Below, piece by piece: positions 56,671-64,000 of a stretch of 64,000 nt of DNA (its first letter is position 1; every line of letters starts with the position of its first letter). Both the position numbers and the translations under genes were made by a program. The notes below the pieces were generated by a model. The model searched no databases and had not been told where the DNA came from. It worked only from the letters and a program-made list of their open reading frames with translations. This stretch comes from an uncultured Actinomycetes bacterium (GTDB taxonomy: Bacteria > Actinomycetota > Coriobacteriia > Coriobacteriales > Atopobiaceae), in contig OMWB01000001.1 in NCBI GenBank assembly GCA_900314645.1, positions 170,811 to 234,810 of the forward strand, written 5' to 3'.

Positions 56671-57654
56671 ATGCAGGACGCACAGCTCGAGCTCACCCAG
56701 ACTTGGGACAAGGTCTTCCCCAAGAGCGACCTCGTTGACCACGAGAAGGTAACCTTCTACAACCGCTATGGCATCACGCTGGCGGCGGACCTCTACAAAC
56801 CCAAGGGCGCCGAGGGCAAACTGGCTGCCCTTGCAGTGAGCGGCCCGTTTGGTGCCGTCAAGGAGCAGAGCTCCGGCCTGTACGCGCAGACTATGGCCGA
56901 GTGCGGCTTCCTTACCATTGCCTTTGATCCGTCCTTCACGGGCGAGAGTGGTGGCGAGCCGCGTCGTATGGCCTCGCCCGACATTAACACCGAGGACTTC
57001 TGTGCCGCGGTTGACTACCTCAGCTGCCGCGACGACGTTGACGCCGAGCGCATTGGCATCATCGGCATCTGTGGCTGGGGAGGCATGGCCATCAACGCCG
57101 CCGCGCTGGACCCGCGCATCAAGGCGACGGTAGCCTCAACCATGTACGACATGAGCCGAATCGCCCGCGAGGGCTACTACGGCGCGGCCGACAGCAAGGA
57201 AGCTCGCGACGAGCAGCGCGCCGCCTGGGCGGCCCAGCGTACGGCAGACTATGCGTCGGGCACCTATGTGCGTGCCGGTGGTGTGGTGGACCCGCTGCCA
57301 GAGGATGCCCCGCAGTTCGTCAAGGACTATTACGCCTACTACAAGACGCCTCGCGGCTACCACGAGCGCTCCGGCAACTCCAACGACGGCTGGAACGTGA
57401 CGGGAACCATCTCTTTCCTCAACCAGCCCCTGCTCTCTATGGCGGGCGAGATTGACAATCCCGTGCTGCTCATCCACGGTGAGAAGGCCCACTCCCGCTA
57501 CTTCAGCGAGGGCGCGTTTGCGCTGCTCAAGGGCGAGAACAAGGAGCTTATGATCATCCCGGGCGCTAACCACTGCGATCTTTACGATGGCGGCGAGGGC
57601 AACTACATCCCCTTCGACAAGCTCCAGTCCTTCTTTGAGGAGAACTTGGCGTAG
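56671..57654 (+). CDS. Alpha/beta hydrolase with Cys nucleophile, first copy
   Basis: The 327-residue protein has GICGWGG, placing C134 where serine hydrolases have the nucleophile serine, as in dienelactone-hydrolase-like enzymes. FDPSFTGESGGEPRR precedes it, and the C-terminal histidine lies in GANHCDLYDG. The family (related to DLH/YcjY) often handles xenobiotic or lactone substrates; no substrate is shown. The paralogue at 62302 shares the layout. GAAAGGAAA precedes the ATG. Confidence 0.75.
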   Translation: MQDAQLELTQTWDKVFPKSDLVDHEKVTFYNRYGITLAADLYKPKGAEGKLAALAVSGPFGAVKEQSSGLYAQTMAECGFLTIAFDPSFTGESGGEPRRMASPDINTEDFCAAVDYLSCRDDVDAERIGIIGICGWGGMAINAAALDPRIKATVASTMYDMSRIAREGYYGAADSKEARDEQRAAWAAQRTADYASGTYVRAGGVVDPLPEDAPQFVKDYYAYYKTPRGYHERSGNSNDGWNVTGTISFLNQPLLSMAGEIDNPVLLIHGEKAHSRYFSEGAFALLKGENKELMIIPGANHCDLYDGGEGNYIPFDKLQSFFEENLA

Positions 57655-57685
57655 CGTTAGCTCACCTAGCGCTACTGTTAAGTTG

Positions 57686-57724
57686 CCGGCCCCGATGCAC
57701 CCCTTGGCATCGAGGCCGGTTTTT
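57686..57724 (+). terminator. Intrinsic terminator after the first hydrolase
   Basis: CCGGCCCCGATGC (57686-57698) pairs with GCATCGAGGCCGG (57707-57719) with one mismatch and is followed by TTTTT. It lies ahead of the convergent CPBP gene end. Confidence 0.85.
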
Positions 57725-57761
57725 GATTCGGGCGAAGTCCGACTGGTTGCGTGCTGAAGCG

Positions 57762-58472
57762 CTAGATAAGGAACAAGAAGTCTTGCAAGAAATGCATGGC
57801 GTAGGAGGTCAATATGTTCTTGGAGCGCATGTAGCAGAACAAGGCGAATATCGATCCCGCTCCTTGGACCAGCAGGATCTGTACCAGGGAGCCGTTATAG
57901 GCTCGGAAGTGTGCAATGCCAAAGATGAACAAGGTAATGATTATAGCCACCACCACGCTCATCTTGCGGTTGCCTGTGCGCTTGAACGCCAGGATCAACA
58001 CGCCGAGGAAGATGTTGAGCTTGACCATTTCCTCACCAAAGAGCTGAACAAAAAGGAAGGCGAAGAACACCGCATCTCGGGTCTCGTTATACACCGCGTT
58101 GCCTTGTATCTCAAAGCCCAACTTGTACAACAGAATGCCCATGCCAAGGCTGTAGGCAATGGTGAGAATGAGCGTGACAGGGACGAGAATGATGTCGCCA
58201 AGGCGCGGCCTCTTTATGATGGTGAAGATGTTGCCACGCGCAACAATCAGATATGGTACAAGGGGTCCGAAAAACAGAGCGGCGCTCTTGACCATGCGGC
58301 TGTCGGGAAGAAACGAAAGAGAGACGAGCGCTGCCACGGCGCTGCCAATGAGCAGGATGGGCTGCCAGAGTCCCATGGTCTCGTCATCGTAGAGCGGGAA
58401 GTCCAGTTCCGGTCGTTCCCAAAAGAACAGTTCTGGTTGAGTTGTCGCTGCCGCTTCCATGTGCTTGGACAT
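57762..58472 (-). CDS. CPBP-family intramembrane metalloprotease-like protein
   Basis: The 236-residue membrane protein has EE at 147-148 (LFGEEMVK), FGIAHF and HFLQD, corresponding to the glutamate and histidine positions of CPBP (Abi/Rce1) proteases. About seven hydrophobic segments are visible. Possible roles include peptide processing or bacteriocin self-immunity; none is shown by context. The start at 58472 has AGGGGG upstream, whereas the longer reading to 58517 has none. Confidence 0.7.
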   Translation of the reverse strand: MSKHMEAAATTQPELFFWERPELDFPLYDDETMGLWQPILLIGSAVAALVSLSFLPDSRMVKSAALFFGPLVPYLIVARGNIFTIIKRPRLGDIILVPVTLILTIAYSLGMGILLYKLGFEIQGNAVYNETRDAVFFAFLFVQLFGEEMVKLNIFLGVLILAFKRTGNRKMSVVVAIIITLFIFGIAHFRAYNGSLVQILLVQGAGSIFALFCYMRSKNILTSYAMHFLQDFLFLI

Positions 58473-58615
58473 AACGTGACCCCCTTGTTGTGTCATGTGC
58501 ATAAGTCTTGTGACCATGATACCGATACCAGTTGCGCTGGGAAGCTTTTGTCATCATCGTCTCTGCCACACGGTGTCCATACGCATACTGAATGAAAGCA
58601 ATGCATAACTGGCAT

Positions 58616-58645
58616 TTGTTACGCCGCGCCATGCAGGTCTATCAT
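58616..58645 (+). promoter_or_regulatory. Promoter of the cupin gene at 58679
   Basis: TTGTTA and TATCAT are separated by 18 bases, placing the start about 27 bases before the ATG. Confidence 0.55.
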
Positions 58646-58678
58646 CATACGTAACCCAAACACGAAGAAAGGATTGCC

Positions 58679-59098
58679 ATGATTGACGAGCGTATCGGTG
58701 TTGAGCTGAGCGACTTTGCGGTGGGCGATGTGAACCCGGCTTCGCAGTGGTTCTCGGGTGAGACCTACCTTGCCGTGCTTACCAACGAGCAGGTTCCCGC
58801 CTTCAATGTGACCTTCGCTCCCGGTTGCCGCAACAACTGGCATATCCATCACGCCACCAAGGGCGGCGGTCAGATGCTGATCTGCGTGTTTGGTCGCGGC
58901 TGGTATCAGGAGTGGGGTAAGCCCGCGCGCGAGCTGCATGCCGGTGACGTGGTGAACATCCCCGCCAACGTCAAGCACTGGCACGGCGCCGCGGCCGATG
59001 GCTGGTTCCAGCACATCGGCCTCGAGATTGAGGGCGAGGATGGTTGGAACGAGTGGCTCGAGCCCGTTTCCGACGAGGAGTACGCCAAGCTCGGCTAG
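58679..59098 (+). CDS. Cupin-domain protein
   Basis: The 139-residue single cupin barrel has HIHHATKGGGQMLICVFGRGWYQE and HAGDVVNIPANVKHWHG, the two cupin motifs, with the histidines that hold a metal. Related proteins are annotated as carboxymuconolactone-associated cupins, but activity is unknown. It is the intact paralogue of the broken gene at 61865. GAAAGGATTGCC precedes the ATG. Confidence 0.85.
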   Translation: MIDERIGVELSDFAVGDVNPASQWFSGETYLAVLTNEQVPAFNVTFAPGCRNNWHIHHATKGGGQMLICVFGRGWYQEWGKPARELHAGDVVNIPANVKHWHGAAADGWFQHIGLEIEGEDGWNEWLEPVSDEEYAKLG

Positions 59099-59112
59099 TC
59101 TCATCGCATAAC

Positions 59113-59178
59113 GTTCCCCAAAGGGGGACAGGCCCGAATGGGGAATTTCCCATTCGGGCCTGTCCCCCTTTGGGGAAC
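59113..59178. repeat. 33-bp palindrome after the cupin gene
   Basis: Arms 59113-59145 and 59146-59178 pair with one G-T wobble near the centre. It contains AGGGGGACAGGC, the same block as the palindrome at 44165. There is no T-tract. Confidence 0.92.
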
Positions 59179-59268
59179 TCACGTCTTGCAGCGCTTCCTG
59201 CGTAAACGCTCGGCAATCAAGAATCGGTATGCTGCAGACCAAGAACCCTTCTTAAGAAAGGCCCGCGC

Positions 59269-60060
59269 ATGAAGACCGCCGTGTTTCTCGACCTTGATGG
59301 CACCCTGTGGGAATGGGGCGTGGTGCCTGAGTCCGCGCAAGAGGCCATTCGTCGTGCGCAGGCCAACGGGCACAAGATCCTGACCAACACTGGCCGTGCG
59401 CGTTCCGAGGTGCCCGACATGGCCTACCTGGGGCTGGACGGCTTCTGCTTTGCGGCTGGCGCCGAAGTCCTCCTTGATGGCATGACCATCGTGGACGAGC
59501 CTCTGGATGAGGTGCTCATTCGTCAGGTGGCTGCTGCGTTTGACTCCTTCGGCCTCAACTACAACCTCGAGGCGGGGGAGGGGAGCTGGATCTGCGTCAA
59601 CAATCAGGCCGTTTATCAGGAGCGCATTGCTCAGCTTGGTAACACCCCAGACCCCATCATGAACGCACCCCTCGTGCAGGACATGCCGCCCGAGCAGTGG
59701 AAGCACATCCACAAGGCCTTCTATCACGGAGGTAACCCCATTTTTGCAGAGGTGGCTGCCGCAATGCCCAAGGGGGTGTCCCTTACCGAGCTCATGCCAG
59801 GCATTGCTGAGGCAACCGCGTCGGGCGTCACCAAGGCAACGGCCATGGAGGCCGTGCGCACCTACCTCGGGGCGGGCGAGTGGCGCACCATGGCCTGCGG
59901 GGACTCCGACAACGACCTCACCATGCTGCGTGCAGCGGACGTCTCAGTCGCCATGGGCAACGGAAACGACAATGCCAAGGCGGCGGCAACGTGGGTCACG
60001 ACCGACATTCACAATGACGGCCTGCTCAATGCCTTCGCGCACTTTGGCCTGCTTGACTGA
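59269..60060 (+). CDS. HAD-superfamily hydrolase (Cof-type)
   Basis: The 263-residue phosphatase has nucleophile D8 and acid D10 in DLDGT, LTNTGRA (motif II), and the C-terminal CGDSDNDLTML (motif IV) with late lysine region TKATAM. The cap domain is of the IIB type, as in Cof/SupH sugar-phosphate phosphatases. The substrate is unknown. AAGAAAGG precedes the ATG. Confidence 0.85.
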   Translation: MKTAVFLDLDGTLWEWGVVPESAQEAIRRAQANGHKILTNTGRARSEVPDMAYLGLDGFCFAAGAEVLLDGMTIVDEPLDEVLIRQVAAAFDSFGLNYNLEAGEGSWICVNNQAVYQERIAQLGNTPDPIMNAPLVQDMPPEQWKHIHKAFYHGGNPIFAEVAAAMPKGVSLTELMPGIAEATASGVTKATAMEAVRTYLGAGEWRTMACGDSDNDLTMLRAADVSVAMGNGNDNAKAAATWVTTDIHNDGLLNAFAHFGLLD

Positions 60061-60126
60061 TTGCGGGAGCCTGCGGTGCCGTCTGTGGGGCCTCACCGAT
60101 AGGCGTAGTCTCCGTATCGGCTGGGT

Positions 60127-60135
60127 TGCTACAAT
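60127..60135 (+). promoter_or_regulatory. Extended -10 before the esterase gene
   Basis: TGCTACAAT lies 35 bases before the ATG at 60170, an extended -10 element. No -35 is clear. Confidence 0.4.
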
Positions 60136-60169
60136 ACGCGCAGTTAGGTCACATATGAGAGGAGCACCC

Positions 60170-60970
60170 ATGGCAAAGGTCGTCTGCAACTTCCTGTCGT
60201 ACTCGCTCAACCGCGCGGTGGACATCACGGTGGTGCTGCCGTCGGTTACCTGCCCGGAGGCGTTGGGCATGGGCAACGGCCCGGCTACGCATGTGTTGCC
60301 GGACAAGTTCCCCGTGGTCTACCTGCTGCACGGCTTTGCCAACAACCACGCGCAGTGGACGGGCTACACCAACGTCGAGCTCTATGCCGAGGAGCGCCGC
60401 ATCGCGATCGTCAACATCTCTGCCGAGAACAAGGCCTATGCCAAGGTGGGCGCGGATGACTTCAAGCGCTTTGTCTCGGAGGAGCTGCCCGAGTTTGTGA
60501 CCAACTACTTCCCCATCTCGACCGCTCCCGAGGACACCTACATCGCGGGCCTCTCGATGGGTGGCTACGGCACCCTCATGCATGGGCTGACGCATCCCGA
60601 GCGCTACCACGCCATCGGCGCGTTCTCTGCGGGTTTGGGCATCAACCCGGTCGCTTTTGCGGCGGACCCGATGGGACAGGCGCAGGAAAAGACCGACCCG
60701 GAGTATGACCTGCACGTTCTTGCCCAGGCCGTCGCTGATAGTGGAGCCGAATTCCCGCCCATCTACAGCGCTTGCGGCATGGATGACTTCCTCTTTGAAG
60801 CCAACCGGGCCTTTGCGGCCGAGCTCACCAAGCTCGGCGCGGATGTTACGTGGAAGGAGGTCCCAGGCTTCGGTCACGAGTGGCGCTTCTGGGATCAACA
60901 GGTGGAGCAGTTCCTTGACTGGATTCCGCGCGACGATGTCTACGCCAAGATGGGCAAGCGCAGCTGCTAG
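60170..60970 (+). CDS. Esterase, FrmB/tributyrin-esterase family
   Basis: The 266-residue alpha/beta hydrolase has YLLHGFANNHAQW (oxyanion region), GLSMGGYGT with nucleophile S129, and a C-terminal histidine in GFGHEWRFW. The family includes S-formylglutathione hydrolase and short-chain esterases such as EstA. The substrate is unknown. Start at 60170 has AGAGGAGCACC upstream. It is followed nine bases later by a methyltransferase gene. Confidence 0.82.
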   Translation: MAKVVCNFLSYSLNRAVDITVVLPSVTCPEALGMGNGPATHVLPDKFPVVYLLHGFANNHAQWTGYTNVELYAEERRIAIVNISAENKAYAKVGADDFKRFVSEELPEFVTNYFPISTAPEDTYIAGLSMGGYGTLMHGLTHPERYHAIGAFSAGLGINPVAFAADPMGQAQEKTDPEYDLHVLAQAVADSGAEFPPIYSACGMDDFLFEANRAFAAELTKLGADVTWKEVPGFGHEWRFWDQQVEQFLDWIPRDDVYAKMGKRSC

Positions 60971-60978
60971 GAACGCTC

Positions 60979-61572
60979 ATGAATACCACCATCGAATACT
61001 TTGACGATAAGGCTGAGCACTGCTTTGCCGATGCGTTCACCATTACCGAGCGTTCTAACCAGGATCGCTTCCTGGCGGAGCTGCCTGCGGGTGGTTCCAT
61101 CCTTGACCTTGGCTGTGGGTCAGGGCGTGATACGGCATACTTCCGTGAGAAGGGCTTTACGGTCACGCCGACGGATGGGTCGGCGCGCATGTGCGAGCTC
61201 GCCTCAGACTATCTAGGCACGCCCGTCCGCGTGCAGGAGTTCAATCAGCTTGACGACGCGGCCCTCTATGACGGCATCTTTGCCTCGGCGTCCATCATGC
61301 ATCTTGAGTACGACCAGCTGGTGGAGCTCATGCCCAAGCTGTCTCGGGCGCTGAAGCCAGGAGGGGTGCTCTACGTCTCGTTCAAGTACGGGGACACCGA
61401 CGGTTACTTGGGAAAGCGCTACTACACGTACATGACGGAGGAACGCTTTGCCGAGCTAGCGGCGACGGTGCCTGAGCTCAACGTGACGCAGGTGGGCATC
61501 TTCGGCAACGAGCATCCCGGACAGCCCGATTTCCGCTGGCTCTGGGCACTCTTGCGCAAGGGCGAGGTTTAG
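60979..61572 (+). CDS. SAM-dependent methyltransferase
   Basis: The 197-residue class I methyltransferase has SAM-binding motif ILDLGCGSGRDT and the following LKPGGVLYVSFKYG. The fold is complete and single-domain. The substrate cannot be judged. It is close behind the esterase, probably one transcript. Confidence 0.85.
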   Translation: MNTTIEYFDDKAEHCFADAFTITERSNQDRFLAELPAGGSILDLGCGSGRDTAYFREKGFTVTPTDGSARMCELASDYLGTPVRVQEFNQLDDAALYDGIFASASIMHLEYDQLVELMPKLSRALKPGGVLYVSFKYGDTDGYLGKRYYTYMTEERFAELAATVPELNVTQVGIFGNEHPGQPDFRWLWALLRKGEV

Positions 61573-61599
61573 CGGCCACCTATCAGCAACAGGCTCCCG

Positions 61600-61694
61600 A
61601 ACTGCACAGCTCTGTTCTGTTTTGGGCCTTCGCAAAGCTGAAAGCGCAGGTAAAGAGCGTGCTCCTTCTGAAAACAGAACAGTGCTGTGCAGTT
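61600..61694. repeat. Imperfect 24-bp palindrome after the methyltransferase
   Basis: Arms 61600-61623 and 61671-61694 pair at 23 of 24 positions around a 47-nt loop, with only a short TTTT after the right arm. The remainder of the 292-base gap (61695-61864) contains no ORF I trust. Confidence 0.75.
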
Positions 61695-61864
61695 TTGGCT
61701 GGACACGGAGTGTCATGACCTTGGACGTCGCCATGGTAGTCAGCATGCATCTGACGCAATCTGGCTTGCAAGAAAAGCAGCTGCTGAGAAGGCATTACGG
61801 GAGTAGAGTAACGCTAACGAGAACTCAAGCCATGTGAGCAAGACAGGAGAGGAAGGAATCCACC

Positions 61865-62278
61865 ATGCAGACCTTTGACGAGTATCAGGCAACGCTTCCC
61901 ATGCCCATCGGCCCCAAGCTGGACAACCCGCACTTCACGGGTGACGTGTGGCTGGTCCCGCTGGTGACGGGCAATGACGTGCAGACCCAGATGGTCACCT
62001 TCGCCCCTGGCTGCATCAACGACTACCACATCCATCACGGCTCCGAGCAGACCATCATTTGCACTGGCGGCCGCGGCTAGTATCAGGAGGAGGGCAAGCC
62101 CGCCATCGAGATGAAGCCCGGCGACGCCATCGCCATCCCCGTGGAGGTCCGTCACTGGCACGGTGCGGCCAAGGACAGCTGGTTCAGCCACATCGTGGTG
62201 TACAGCAAGGCTCACGAGGGCTTCCATGCCGAGTGGTGCGAGCCGGTCCCTCAGGAGATCTACGACGGTCTCGAGTGA
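61865..62278 (+). pseudogene. Cupin-domain gene broken by an amber codon
   Basis: The frame codes for 71 residues of cupin (HIHHGSEQTIICTGGRG) and then stops at TAG 62078-62080. Translation continues in the same frame with YQEEGKPAIEMKPGDAIAIP to a normal stop at 62276-62278, 138 codons in all. The intact paralogue at 58679 has GRGWYQEWGKPA at this point, so the TAG sits where tryptophan TGG is expected. Both cupin motifs survive on either side. A single G-to-A change would explain it; read-through is unlikely but testable. It precedes the second hydrolase by 23 bases. AGGAGAGGAAGG is the ribosome site. Confidence 0.85.
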
Positions 62279-62301
62279 GCACTCAGAACAAGGAGCAGCT
62301 C

Positions 62302-63312
62302 ATGACGTATCAGCCCAGAACTCCTCAGCCCTATAACGACAATCCCTTTGGCTTCGTGTACGGCGACGCGCTGACAGCTAACGTCGATGGTGCAGTCAAC
62401 GTGCACCCCATCTCCTACGACGCTAGCGGCGTTACCGTTGCCGCCAACGTCTACACCCCGGCTGGCTACCGCGAGGACGGCTCGTACGCGGGCATCGTGG
62501 TGGGCCATCCCAACGGTGCGGTGAAGGAGCAGGCTGCGGGCTTGTACGCGCAGCGCCTTGCGCAGGAGGGCTTCGTGACCATCGCGTTCGATGCCGTGAC
62601 CACGGGCGAGAGTGGGGGGGAGCCGCGCAACCGCGACATCCCGTATCTGCGTGTTGAGGACTACCGCCTCGCGGCTGACGTCCTGTCCACGTTCCCGGGC
62701 GTTGACGCCTCCCGTCTGGCTGTGCTCGGTATCTGCGGTGGCGGCGGCTACGCTCTTTCTGCCGCGCAGATGGACAAGCGCTTCAAGGCCGTCGCTGTCG
62801 TCTCCATGTTCAACACTGGGTCGGTCCGTCGTGAGGGCTTCATAAAGTCGCAGGCAGACAGCGTGCTCAAGCGCCTTCATGACGTGGCAGACCTGCGAGC
62901 TCGCGAGGCGCAGACGGGCGAGCTCACCTACAACGCCAACATGTCCGACATGGCCCCCGAGGTGGGCCACAAGCTGCCCTTCGACATGTACCGTGAGGGC
63001 TACGAGTACTACGTGGAGACCCACGCGCATCCGCGTTCGCTCTCACGCTTTGCCCAGCACGATCTCATGGACCTCTTTGCCTGGGATCCGGACGACTTCA
63101 TGTACCTCATCGATCAGCCGCTGCTCATGGTGGTCGGCGAGAAGGCCGACACGGCGTACATGTCCCAGAGCGCCTTTGACGCGGCCACCGGTACCGAGGA
63201 CAAGGAGCTCTACACGGTGGCAGGCGCCACGCACGTGGACCTCTACTGGAGGCCTAGCATGGTGGACGTTGCCCTGGCCAAGTTGACGTCGTTCTTTTCG
63301 GAGAAGCTCTAG
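62302..63312 (+). CDS. Alpha/beta hydrolase with Cys nucleophile, second copy
   Basis: The 336-residue paralogue of the 56671 gene carries C145 in GICGGGG, the preceding FDAVTTGESGGEPR, and the C-terminal histidine in GATHVDLYWR. Both retain the DLH-like catalytic plan. The start at 62302 has AAGGAG upstream; longer readings would overlap the broken cupin. It directly follows the cupin gene, so cupin and hydrolase may act together. Confidence 0.78.
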   Translation: MTYQPRTPQPYNDNPFGFVYGDALTANVDGAVNVHPISYDASGVTVAANVYTPAGYREDGSYAGIVVGHPNGAVKEQAAGLYAQRLAQEGFVTIAFDAVTTGESGGEPRNRDIPYLRVEDYRLAADVLSTFPGVDASRLAVLGICGGGGYALSAAQMDKRFKAVAVVSMFNTGSVRREGFIKSQADSVLKRLHDVADLRAREAQTGELTYNANMSDMAPEVGHKLPFDMYREGYEYYVETHAHPRSLSRFAQHDLMDLFAWDPDDFMYLIDQPLLMVVGEKADTAYMSQSAFDAATGTEDKELYTVAGATHVDLYWRPSMVDVALAKLTSFFSEKL

Positions 63313-63319
63313 AAGTTTC

Positions 63320-63389
63320 GTTCATAGAAGCACGGGAGGCCCCTTTGTCCCACGTATGAGACAAAGGGGCCTCCCGTGCTTCTATGAAC
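63320..63389. repeat. 30-bp perfect palindrome between convergent genes
   Basis: Arms 63320-63349 and 63360-63389 are perfectly complementary over 30 bases around a 10-nt loop. It lies between the hydrolase stop and the convergent glycoside hydrolase stop. There is no T-tract. Confidence 0.95.
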
Positions 63390-63397
63390 AGTGTGTC

Positions 63398-64000
63398 CTA
63401 CGCGTAGCAGAAGGTCTTGAGACGCAGGAGCGTCGGGCCTTCAAAGGCGGGCATGGTGGTCTCGTCGCCGTTCAGGCGGCGGTCACGCATCCACACGCCG
63501 TCAACGAAGCGGCCGTCCTCGCAAACCAAAAGGTCGCAGTGGGGCTTGTCCTCGGCCGCGGAATGCCAGAAGAAGTTGGCTCCCATGCCCAGCACAAAGG
63601 CCTCGTCGTCAGAAACGGGCAGTGCCAGCACGGCTCCTGGCATGTCGCCAAAGGTCACGTCGAGCACCCAGTTGCCCAGCTCAAGCTGCTGCTTCTTGCC
63701 GCGCTCGCTGATAATGGCCTCCATGTTGCCGTAGCCACCTGCGTAAGCGAAGAGTCCGGCGAGTCCCTCCATAGCAGCGCGGTACTGCACTGGGTCCTGC
63801 GGGATGCGTAGTGCCGGGTCAGAGGTGTCCATACCAAACAGCACGCCCACGCTGTCGTCAAACGGCTCGCCCATCTCCTCGAAGCCAAACGGCGAGAAGC
63901 ACAGGGCGTGGTGGTGGCCCGTGGCCCAGATGGCGCGTGGCGCGGCGTAGGCATGCGTTGCCGTCTCAGGGATGAAGAGCGGGTTGTCCAGCTTGCGGTA
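63398..64000 (-). CDS. Glycoside hydrolase with DUF5597-like C-terminal domain, C-terminal part
   Basis: The final 200 residues of a gene run in from the right edge. The translation reads LDNPLFIPETATHAYAAPRAI, then FSPFGFEEMGEP, a pattern I associate with the C-terminal domain of GH35/GH42-like beta-galactosidases (DUF5597). The catalytic half is outside the window, so the sugar specificity is unknown. The reading frame is open to base 64000; the stop is at 63398-63400. Confidence 0.72.
   Translation of the reverse strand, partial: YRKLDNPLFIPETATHAYAAPRAIWATGHHHALCFSPFGFEEMGEPFDDSVGVLFGMDTSDPALRIPQDPVQYRAAMEGLAGLFAYAGGYGNMEAIISERGKKQQLELGNWVLDVTFGDMPGAVLALPVSDDEAFVLGMGANFFWHSAAEDKPHCDLLVCEDGRFVDGVWMRDRRLNGDETTMPAFEGPTLLRLKTFCYA

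Noticed and set aside
62078..62080. Pyrrolysine or programmed read-through at the amber codon
   Set aside because: No pyl genes or read-through context are visible, and a tryptophan codon mutation explains it more simply.

Overview
The window is GC-rich bacterial DNA with strong Shine-Dalgarno sites, tightly packed operons and fermentative gene content. The agmatine deiminase pathway, F-type ATP synthase, peptide ABC uptake, Tat export, an archaeal-like topoisomerase IA and the general protein style suggest an anaerobic actinobacterium of the class Coriobacteriia (Olsenella/Atopobium-like). That placement is inference from gene content; no rRNA is present to confirm it.

Layout. 1-10.4 kb: the end of an M16C peptidase, a secreted coiled-coil wall protein, then uppP, a low-molecular-weight phosphatase, an ATP-grasp protein, a U32 peptidase, glycerate kinase, a PcrA-type helicase and a MscS channel. 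10.6-18.6 kb: an agmatine catabolism cluster (carbamate kinase, putrescine carbamoyltransferase, agmatine deiminase, NhaC-type antiporter, APC exchanger, second agmatine deiminase). Every junction that I examined in this cluster carries an RNA hairpin. 18.7-19.6 kb: a PIN-toxin/antitoxin pair. 19.7-24 kb, minus strand: carB without carA, and a DegV protein. 24.1-26.5 kb: a DUF1836 protein, a small orphan protein and a type Ic aspartate aminotransferase.

26.6-35.5 kb is a long plus-strand run: TPR membrane protein, STAS protein, TatA/B, TatC, topoisomerase IA, tmk, holB and a PSP1-domain protein. M3 oligopeptidase and a small membrane protein follow. 37.9-44.2 kb is the complete ATP synthase operon in the order I-a-c-b-delta-alpha-gamma-beta-epsilon. 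Its c subunit has a two-carboxylate ion site, its delta lacks most of the N-terminal domain, and its epsilon lacks the C-terminal helical hairpin. 44.4-51.9 kb is an oligopeptide ABC operon with a Tat-type lipoprotein binding protein and an OppC carrying an insertion of about 210 residues. 51.9-64 kb is a mixed accessory region: QueD, SDR, GNAT, aldo/keto reductase, GyrI-like protein, two Cys-nucleophile hydrolases, CPBP protein, cupins (one broken by an amber codon), HAD phosphatase, esterase, methyltransferase and a partial glycoside hydrolase.

The genes describe an energy economy built on amino acids and peptides. Peptides enter through Opp and are cut by PepF-type peptidases. Agmatine is exchanged for putrescine and yields ATP through carbamoyl phosphate. 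The ATP synthase appears suited to Na+ coupling and to hydrolysis-driven pumping.

The most unusual non-coding signal is a set of very long, perfect or nearly perfect palindromes (arms 29-44 bp) at gene ends. They lack T-tracts, differ in sequence from copy to copy, and share short G-rich blocks. No tRNA, rRNA, CRISPR array, insertion sequence or prophage was seen. No gap between genes exceeds 300 bases.
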